The translations under genes and the position numbers were made by a program. A model generated the notes under the pieces. That model was not told the DNA's origin. It did no database searches and saw only the letters and a list, made by a program, of their open reading frames with translations. Shown piece after piece: positions 1-5,245 of a DNA stretch of 10,329 nucleotides. Source of the stretch: Myxococcales bacterium (lineage in GTDB: Bacteria; Myxococcota; Myxococcia; Myxococcales; Myxococcaceae); assembly GCA_003153055.1 (NCBI GenBank), contig PMBV01000109.1, positions 939-11,267 on the forward strand, written 5' to 3'. Position 1 is the stretch's first letter, and the number at the start of each line of letters is the position of its first letter.

Positions 1-965
1 GCGCGGCGAATGCCGATCTCGCGCGTCCGCTCGCGCACGGAGACCAGCATGATGTTCATGATGCCGATGCCGCCCACCAGCAAGGTGATGAAGCCGATGC
101 CCAGGGCCACGCCGTAGAGGGCACCGGTCAACTTCTCGTAGGTCGAGGTGAGCTGCTCGGGCTTGTTGATGGCGAAGTCGTCGATCTTCTCGGGAGGCGT
201 CTGGCGCGAGCGCCGCAAGATGCCCACCAGCTGGTCCTCTGCCTCGTCCATCTTCTCGGGTTCGAGCACCTGCACGCCGATGTCGACGGAGCGACGCCCC
301 TTGAAGAAGGCGCGGAAGGTGTTGAAGGGGATCACCACCGAGAGGTCCTGGTTCTGGTCGAGGATCTTCCCCTTTCGCCCCAGCACGCCGATGACGGAGA
401 AGGGGCGCCCGGCCACCCGAATGGTCGCCCCCAACGGGTCAGCGCCGTTGGGGAACAGGGTATCGGCGATGTCGGCTCCGATGACGACGACCTTGCGTCG
501 GCCCTCGTCGTCGGAGTGGCTGATGAAGCGGCCCTTCATCACCTCGAAGGTGCTGACCACCAGCCAGTCCTCCGAGCTCCCCGTCACCGAGATGAAGGTG
601 AGCTTGCGATCGAGGAACTCGACGTCGTCGTTCTCGTCCATCGTGGGAACCACCGCCCCGCACTTGGTGCACTGGGCGCGCACCGCGTCGACGTCGGCCA
701 TGACGATGTTCTTGCGATTGCGGAACTCCCACCAGTTGCCCATCATCACCCAGGGGTACTTGGAGATGTAGACGCTGGAGGTCCCCAGCGAGGCGAGCTG
801 GCGCTGGAAGCTGGTGTCAAGCCCTTGGGTGATGCCGAGGATCGCCAGGAGCGTCGCCACCCCGATGCCGATGCCCAGGGTGGTGAGCACCGTGCGCAGC
901 CCATAGTTCTTGAGCGACTTGAGCGCGATGTTGAGCCCCTCGACGAGATCCACCCGGAGGCTCAC
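1..965 (-). CDS. MacB/FtsX-type ABC transporter permease, partial (C-terminus beyond left edge)
   Basis: This is the membrane subunit of a MacB-like export ABC transporter. The first 321 codons are present. Residues about 22-48 form the first membrane helix, preceded by a short cytoplasmic stretch. Residues about 50-275 form the large periplasmic (MacB_PCD-type) domain. A second helix lies at about 284-310 and ends in the family-typical [20 protein letters not shown] motif. The remaining two helices, probably about 80-90 residues, lie outside the window. The start is GTG at 965-963, overlapping the stop of the ATPase gene by four bases, with GAGGT six bases upstream. ATPase and permease are separate polypeptides, unlike E. 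coli MacB, where they are fused. An unusual Cys-Thr-Lys-Cys lies at residues 99-102 in the periplasmic domain. A LolC/E-type role is possible from the fold, but the adaptor and TolC neighbours favour MacAB-type efflux. Confidence 0.93.
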   Translation of the reverse strand, partial: MSLRVDLVEGLNIALKSLKNYGLRTVLTTLGIGIGVATLLAILGITQGLDTSFQRQLASLGTSSVYISKYPWVMMGNWWEFRNRKNIVMADVDAVRAQCTKCGAVVPTMDENDDVEFLDRKLTFISVTGSSEDWLVVSTFEVMKGRFISHSDDEGRRKVVVIGADIADTLFPNGADPLGATIRVAGRPFSVIGVLGRKGKILDQNQDLSVVIPFNTFRAFFKGRRSVDIGVQVLEPEKMDEAEDQLVGILRRSRQTPPEKIDDFAINKPEQLTSTYEKLTGALYGVALGIGFITLLVGGIGIMNIMLVSVRERTREIGIRR

Positions 966-1708
966 CGCGCGACCTCGAGGACATGGGCAGGCACGGGCCG
1001 AGGGGCGTCGGCGAAGGCGATCTCCGCTCCCGGGCCATCGCCGATGATCTTCCCATCGCTCAAGCGCACCGCCCGAGGGCAGCGGGCCGCCAGCTTGGGC
1101 TCGTGGGTGACCAGGACGATGGTGTGGCCAGCGCGGTGGAGCTCGGCGAACAGGCCGACGATCTCTTCGCCGGTGGCCGAGTCGAGGTTGCCGGTGGGCT
1201 CGTCGGCGAGGAGCAGCGACGGCGACGAGGCGAGCGCCCGGGCGATGGCCACCCGCTGCCGCTGCCCACCCGACAGCTCGGTGGGCCGGTGGGACATGCG
1301 CGACTCGAGGCCGACCTTGGTCAACGCCTCGATGGCTCGCTCTTTCCGCGCCCGCGCCGCCAGCCCCCGATAGACCAGAGGCAGCTCGACGTTGGCCAGG
1401 GCCGTCTCGCGCGGCAAGAGCTGGAAGTTCTGAAAGATGAAGCCGATCTCTCGGTTTCGAATGTCGGCCAGCTCGTCGTCGTTCATGTGCGAGACGTCTT
1501 TGCCGTTGAGCTGGTACGAGCCGCGGGTCGGTGTGTCGAGGCACCCGATGACGTTCATCATCGTCGACTTGCCCGAGCCCGATTGGCCGACGATGGCGAC
1601 CCATTCCGAGCGATCGATGGCCATCGTCACGCCGGCCAGCGCCCGCACCAGCTCGCCGCCCACCACGTACTCCCGGCTGATGTCCTTGAACTCGATGAGG
1701 TGCGCCAT
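962..1708 (-). CDS. MacB/LolD-type ABC transporter ATP-binding protein
   Basis: This 248-residue cytoplasmic ATPase is predicted to power the adjacent permease. All nucleotide-binding motifs are present and intact: Walker [10 protein letters not shown] at 41-49, Q-loop glutamine at 93 in IFQNFQLLP, signature [15 protein letters not shown] at 145-159, Walker B LLLADE at 165-170 with catalytic Glu170, D-loop at 174-177, and the switch histidine at 202. The short VTHEP H-loop and the GNLD D-loop are typical of the MacB/LolD/FtsE subfamily. The start is ATG with AGGGA five bases upstream. The gene begins 9 bases after the adaptor stop, and its own stop overlaps the permease start as GTGA. About 25 C-terminal residues rich in Pro and Ala follow the core domain. 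The assignment to efflux rather than lipoprotein release rests on the neighbours. Confidence 0.96.
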   Translation of the reverse strand: MAHLIEFKDISREYVVGGELVRALAGVTMAIDRSEWVAIVGQSGSGKSTMMNVIGCLDTPTRGSYQLNGKDVSHMNDDELADIRNREIGFIFQNFQLLPRETALANVELPLVYRGLAARARKERAIEALTKVGLESRMSHRPTELSGGQRQRVAIARALASSPSLLLADEPTGNLDSATGEEIVGLFAELHRAGHTIVLVTHEPKLAARCPRAVRLSDGKIIGDGPGAEIAFADAPRPVPAHVLEVAR

Positions 1709-1717
1709 GACCGTCCC

Positions 1718-2983
1718 TTAGCTCTTTCCGCCCGAGTGGCGCCCCGGTCCTCCGGGTGATGACTCCTCGACCGCGTCGCCGTCCTTCAGGTCTTTGGCCA
1801 GGGCGCGGTAGGGGCCCTCGACGATCTGCTCGCCGTCCTTGAGGCCCTCGACGATCTCGACGTCGGTGTCGGAGGCAATGCCCGTCTTCACCCTCCTGGG
1901 GTGCACTTTCTTGTCGCCATCGACCACGAAGACCACTTTGGCGAAGGTCTCGCCCTTCTTCGGGGCCGCCAGCTTGGTGCCTTCGACGTTGGCGGCCGTG
2001 TCGGGGAGCCCCTTCTCTGGCCGCACCGTCACCGCCTGCACCGGCACGATCACCGCCGAGTCGCGCTCCTCGGCGGTGATGCGCACCTCGGCGCTCATGC
2101 CGGGCAGCACGCCGTCGGGCTTGACCACCAGCGCCACCGTCACCGGGAAGCTCGTCGTCTCCTGCTCGGTCCCCTGGTTCCGAATCAGCGCCTTCTGGGC
2201 GATCTCGACCACCGTCCCCTCGAAGGTCTGGCCCTCGAAGGCGTCGATCTTGATGTCCGCTCGCTGGTGGTTCTTGAGGTGCACCACCTCGTGCTCGCCC
2301 ACCTCGATCTTGACCTCCATGGTGTTGAGCGCAGCCAGGGTCATGACGACGTCTTCGTTGAAGTCGCTCCCGCGAACCCGTTCGCCAACCTCACGGGTGA
2401 CCTCGATGACGTTCCCGTCGATGGGCGACGTCAGGGTCGTCTTGGAGAGGTTGTTCTGCGCCTCGTCGAGGGCCGCGATGGCCTGGGCGGCGCGATCGAG
2501 CTGGGCGGCCTGCCGGGCCTTGGCGCTGGCGAGGTCGGAGCGCCCCTTGTCGAGCTCGGCGGCCGAGGCCAACCCCTTGGCGACCAGCCCTTGCACCCGC
2601 TCCAGTTCCCGCCCCAGGCGATCGATGTCGACCTGAATGGTGGCCACCTCGGACTTGGCGGCGTTGGCGTTGGCCGCCGCCTGCTTCATGCTCGCCTCGA
2701 AGCGCCGGCGATCGAGGCGGCCCAGGACCTGGCCGAGTCGCACCTGGTCGCCCACCTTCACGGGCAACTCGATGAGGTCACCCGAGAGGTTGGAGCTGAT
2801 CTTCACGGTGGTCGATGCGGCCACCTTGCCGGCTCCGGTGATGACCCGGCTGATGGGGCCCTTGCGGACCTTGCCGAACTGGACCTCGGCCGCGGGAGGG
2901 GGCCGGGGCTTGAGGCCTCCGACGGTCATGGCGCCAACCGCCAAGACGATGAGCGCTGCGATCAGGTACTTCCACCAGCTCAT
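1718..2983 (-). CDS. Periplasmic adaptor (membrane fusion protein), HlyD/MacA family
   Basis: This 421-residue protein is the expected bridge between the inner-membrane MacB-type pump and the TolC-type channel. Residues 4-23 form an N-terminal membrane anchor with no lipobox cysteine. A barrel-sandwich (lipoyl-like) half motif follows at about 60-92 (SGDLIELPVKVGDQVRLGQVL). An alpha-helical coiled hairpin rich in Ala, Glu and Lys spans about 93-181. The second lipoyl half is at about 183-205 (SPIDGNVIEVTREVGERV), beta-barrel segments at about 222-305, and a membrane-proximal domain at about 310-405. The tail from about 406 is Gly/Ser/Pro rich and probably disordered. ATG at 2983 is preceded by a strong GGAGGGG seven bases upstream and overlaps the tolC stop as ATGA. 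The domain order and length fit MacA-type adaptors. The hairpin is about 40 residues per helix, which fits docking to a TolC tip. Confidence 0.95.
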   Translation of the reverse strand: MSWWKYLIAALIVLAVGAMTVGGLKPRPPPAAEVQFGKVRKGPISRVITGAGKVAASTTVKISSNLSGDLIELPVKVGDQVRLGQVLGRLDRRRFEASMKQAAANANAAKSEVATIQVDIDRLGRELERVQGLVAKGLASAAELDKGRSDLASAKARQAAQLDRAAQAIAALDEAQNNLSKTTLTSPIDGNVIEVTREVGERVRGSDFNEDVVMTLAALNTMEVKIEVGEHEVVHLKNHQRADIKIDAFEGQTFEGTVVEIAQKALIRNQGTEQETTSFPVTVALVVKPDGVLPGMSAEVRITAEERDSAVIVPVQAVTVRPEKGLPDTAANVEGTKLAAPKKGETFAKVVFVVDGDKKVHPRRVKTGIASDTDVEIVEGLKDGEQIVEGPYRALAKDLKDGDAVEESSPGGPGRHSGGKS

Positions 2984-4290
2984 TGGACGACCCCTCCGAT
3001 GGTGCGATCCAGGGCGGCTCGAGCGACAGCGACGTCGGCTCGTCCAGACAAGACGGCGAGCTGCGCCTGGGTGAACTTGATCTGCGCGTTACGGACCTCG
3101 AGGCTCGAACCGGCCCCGGCGCTGAAACGCTCCTCTTCGAGCCTGAGCTGTTCCTCGGCGACGTGCTGGTTCGCCTGGCTCATGCCCAGCACCTGGGTCT
3201 CCACCGCGAGGGCGCTGTGGGTTCGGCGCAGCTCGGCCTCGAGATCGATGAGCGACTGACGCTGTTGGGCTCGCGCGCGCCTCGCCTCGACCTGCGCCTG
3301 GGCGATCTGCGCGTCGAAGTTGAGGCCGCTGAAGAGGTTGAGCTTCAGCGTGGCACCAACCTGGAGCGCATTCTGCTTGGTGGGGTCGGTGAAGAATGGG
3401 TCGGCCCTCGACGAGCTCCGGAGGTAGCCCGCGTTGGCGCTGATGGTGGGCAGGTGGTTGGCCCACCCGAGCTGGACGCCCAGGTCGGCCGCCCGCACAT
3501 TCTCTTGGAGGGCCCTGACCAGGGGCCGGTGGTTCTTGGCGAGTTCCAGCGCGTTGACGACCTCTGGCACCACCACCGGAGCGTCGAGGTCACCGGGCGG
3601 CATCGCCTCGACGTCGGCGTCGGGCTGACCCAGCCACTGGAGCAACGCCAAGCGGGCCACCGCGATGGTTTGCCGCTGGCGCACCACGTTGATCTCGTCG
3701 TTGCCCAGGTTGCTCATGGAATCGAAGATGGCGCTGCGCGTGCCTCGCCCGGCCTCGAACAGCGAACGTGCCCGGTCGAGCTGCTCCCGGCTCCTCACCA
3801 CGGTGGCCTTGAGGACCTCCATCGTGAGCTGGGCCTTCACCAGCTCGTAGAACCGACGAACCGCCTCGAGCTCGCTGGCCAACTGCTGCTCGGCGAGCTG
3901 CCCCTTCGCGGCTTCCTCCTGGGCGCCGCTCTGGGCGATCTGGTTCCACCACTTCCCCCCGTCGTAGAGCAACTGGCTCACCGTGAGCGAGACCTTGTAA
4001 TCGCCCTGGTTGTACGCGGGGACATCGACGGACGACTGGGCGAAAACGCCGTTCGTCCCAGTGGTGGTCAGCACCTGCTGGGGACCGAAGAACGTACCCC
4101 CGGCATTCAGCGACAGATTCACCTGAGGCAGAATGGAGGACCGGGCGATGCGCACCCCTTCATGGGCCTTCGTCACGTCGAGCTCGGCACGAATCGCGTC
4201 GAGGTTCTGTCGCGACGCTGTGCGCACCTCCTCGAGGGTGAGAGGTGTCGCCGACAGGTGGAACGCAACGAGCAGACCGACCAGGCTCAC
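2980..4290 (-). CDS. TolC-family outer membrane efflux channel
   Basis: This 436-residue protein should form the trimeric outer-membrane and periplasmic channel of the export complex. It shows the two-repeat organisation of the OEP family: LTLEEV near residue 18, helical segments at about 25-52, strand-rich loops at about 56-110 (ending in SQLLYDGG), and a long coiled coil at about 115-215. The second half repeats this, with alpha at about 242-276, beta at about 280-322 (LKLNLFSGL) and a long coiled coil at about 325-420. The chosen GTG at 4290 has GGGAGGG eight bases upstream and overlaps the upstream stop as GTGA. The open frame continues upstream for 119 codons, but that part lies inside the YIP1-like gene in another frame and is not OEP-like. 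The signal peptide is short (about 14 residues), and its n-region lacks a positive charge, which is unusual. No lipobox is visible. Confidence 0.94.
   Translation of the reverse strand: MSLVGLLVAFHLSATPLTLEEVRTASRQNLDAIRAELDVTKAHEGVRIARSSILPQVNLSLNAGGTFFGPQQVLTTTGTNGVFAQSSVDVPAYNQGDYKVSLTVSQLLYDGGKWWNQIAQSGAQEEAAKGQLAEQQLASELEAVRRFYELVKAQLTMEVLKATVVRSREQLDRARSLFEAGRGTRSAIFDSMSNLGNDEINVVRQRQTIAVARLALLQWLGQPDADVEAMPPGDLDAPVVVPEVVNALELAKNHRPLVRALQENVRAADLGVQLGWANHLPTISANAGYLRSSSRADPFFTDPTKQNALQVGATLKLNLFSGLNFDAQIAQAQVEARRARAQQRQSLIDLEAELRRTHSALAVETQVLGMSQANQHVAEEQLRLEEERFSAGAGSSLEVRNAQIKFTQAQLAVLSGRADVAVARAALDRTIGGVVQ
2991..2997 (-). promoter_or_regulatory. Strong ribosome binding site of the adaptor gene
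   Basis: GGAGGGG on the minus strand, seven bases before ATG 2983. It lies inside the last codons of tolC, so the adaptor can be translated independently as well as by coupling. Confidence 0.75.
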
Positions 4291-5132
4291 GGAGTGGGCC
4301 CTCCCATACCCGGGCGCCCAGCCATCAAGCCCGGAAGACCAATGAGGAAGGCGCCCGCGAAGAGCACGTAGAGGGCGAGCCCGAACAAGGCTCCCTTCCA
4401 CGGGCTCCACTTGGACGCCGAAGCAAAGCCGAGCCCCATGACCAGGGCTGACCACACGTTGACGAGATCGGCGGCCTTGAGCACCCGCGACCACGGAAGC
4501 TGGGCGTCTCGCAGCGCCAAGAGGGAGGTGGGCACCAGGCTCTCGGCCATGGCGGGCGTCAGCACCACCTGGCGGAGTGCTGAGACCAGCTCCACCGCGT
4601 GGAACAGCGCCACGGGGAGCATGGCGAGTGACGCCGCGGTGAGGCACGCCGCGAACGCTGCCTTGCGGGCGATGAGCCAGCCCGCGACCTTCAGCACCAC
4701 TGCGATGGCCAACACCGCCAGCGGCATGAGCAAGAACCCCTTGGCCACACCCACCACCAGCCAGATTCGCTGGGCTTGCTCGATGGCGTCGGAGATCTCC
4801 CGCTCGCTGGACTTGGCGAGCTCTCCGGAGACCGTCAATTTGCCGATGACGTCTGCCGAGGAGTCCATTCTCAAGGCGACCGCGGCCCCCGACGCCGCGG
4901 AGAGAATCGCTACGAGCATCACCCCCGCCACCCAGCGGCGACCCTCGACGGCCTTGGGTACTCCACCAACAGGGTCAATCAGCGAACGGAGCGGCAGGAG
5001 AAGGGAGTCCACAAGAAGCCCAGGCAAGAGGTCGGTGCGCACAACGTCTGACAAGCGCCCTGATTTCAATGTTTCACGCCACCGCACAACAAAAAGAGCC
5101 ACTTCTGCACCATGGCCACCCGATGACCTCAT
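4287..5132 (-). CDS. YIP1-like multi-pass membrane protein, first gene of the efflux operon
   Basis: This is a hydrophobic integral membrane protein of about 281 residues resembling bacterial YIP1-domain proteins: an IDPVG motif before the first helix, then about five membrane segments. With ATG 5132 as start, these lie at about 67-88, 124-153, 160-183, 222-238 and 247-269. A charged Ser/Glu-rich segment at about 105-122 separates the first two helices. The function of bacterial YIP1-like proteins is not established. The stop overlaps the tolC start by four bases, so the gene probably belongs to the export operon. Its start is uncertain. The open frame extends to GTG 5141, no good ribosome binding site precedes either codon, and the first 30-odd codons lack the strong GC3 bias of the rest. 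GTG at 5042 or 5012 could be the real start. It might instead be an unrelated membrane protein sharing the fold. Confidence 0.72.
   Translation of the reverse strand: MRSSGGHGAEVALFVVRWRETLKSGRLSDVVRTDLLPGLLVDSLLLPLRSLIDPVGGVPKAVEGRRWVAGVMLVAILSAASGAAVALRMDSSADVIGKLTVSGELAKSSEREISDAIEQAQRIWLVVGVAKGFLLMPLAVLAIAVVLKVAGWLIARKAAFAACLTAASLAMLPVALFHAVELVSALRQVVLTPAMAESLVPTSLLALRDAQLPWSRVLKAADLVNVWSALVMGLGFASASKWSPWKGALFGLALYVLFAGAFLIGLPGLMAGRPGMGGPTP
4299..4305 (-). promoter_or_regulatory. Ribosome binding site deciding the tolC start
   Basis: GGGAGGG on the minus strand, eight bases before GTG 4290. It supports the short tolC start over the longer open frame that reaches 4647. Confidence 0.75.
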
Positions 5133-5142
5133 TTCAGGCACT

Positions 5143-5216
5143 TACACCGACAACTCATCTGTATCGGGGTGTAGCGAATAATTTGAGCGAGTGATCCTGC
5201 GGGTGTACACGGTGTA
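5143..5216. repeat. Four copies of GGTGTA with overlapping palindromes in the divergent promoter region
   Basis: The hexamer GGTGTA occurs at 5168-5173, 5202-5207 and 5211-5216 on the plus strand and at 5148-5143 on the minus strand. The last two plus copies overlap two perfect inverted repeats, GTGTACAC (5203-5210) and TACAC-G-GTGTA (5206-5216). The cluster sits between the divergent yip1 and clp-like genes and could be an operator. A weak promoter-like pair for the plus strand, TTGAGC (5183-5188) and TACACG (5206-5211) with a 17-base spacer, would be covered by it. The repeats are read directly; the regulatory role is inferred. Confidence 0.45.
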
Positions 5217-5229
5217 GGCCTTGTCGAGT

Positions 5230-5235
5230 GGGGAG
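5230..5235 (+). promoter_or_regulatory. Ribosome binding site deciding the clp-like start
   Basis: GGGGAG ends ten bases before ATG 5246. It favours this ATG over the in-frame GTG at 5228, which has no purine-rich site in front of it and overlaps this sequence. Confidence 0.6.
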
Positions 5236-5245
5236 CCCTTGTCTC

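Noticed and set aside
1..1708. ATPase and permease as a LolCDE lipoprotein-release system
   Set aside because: The subfamily motifs overlap, but there is one permease with a MacA-type adaptor and a TolC channel in the same operon, which fits MacAB efflux better.
1901..4371. Long plus-strand open frames (1901-3259 and 2983-4371) opposite the adaptor and tolC
   Set aside because: Antisense shadows with His/Leu/Gly/Arg-rich composition; the minus-strand frames carry recognisable domains.
4291..4647. 119-codon upstream extension of the tolC frame
   Set aside because: Its translation is Arg/Gly/Pro-rich with no OEP resemblance and lies within the YIP1-like gene; GTG 4290 has a strong ribosome binding site and a four-base overlap.
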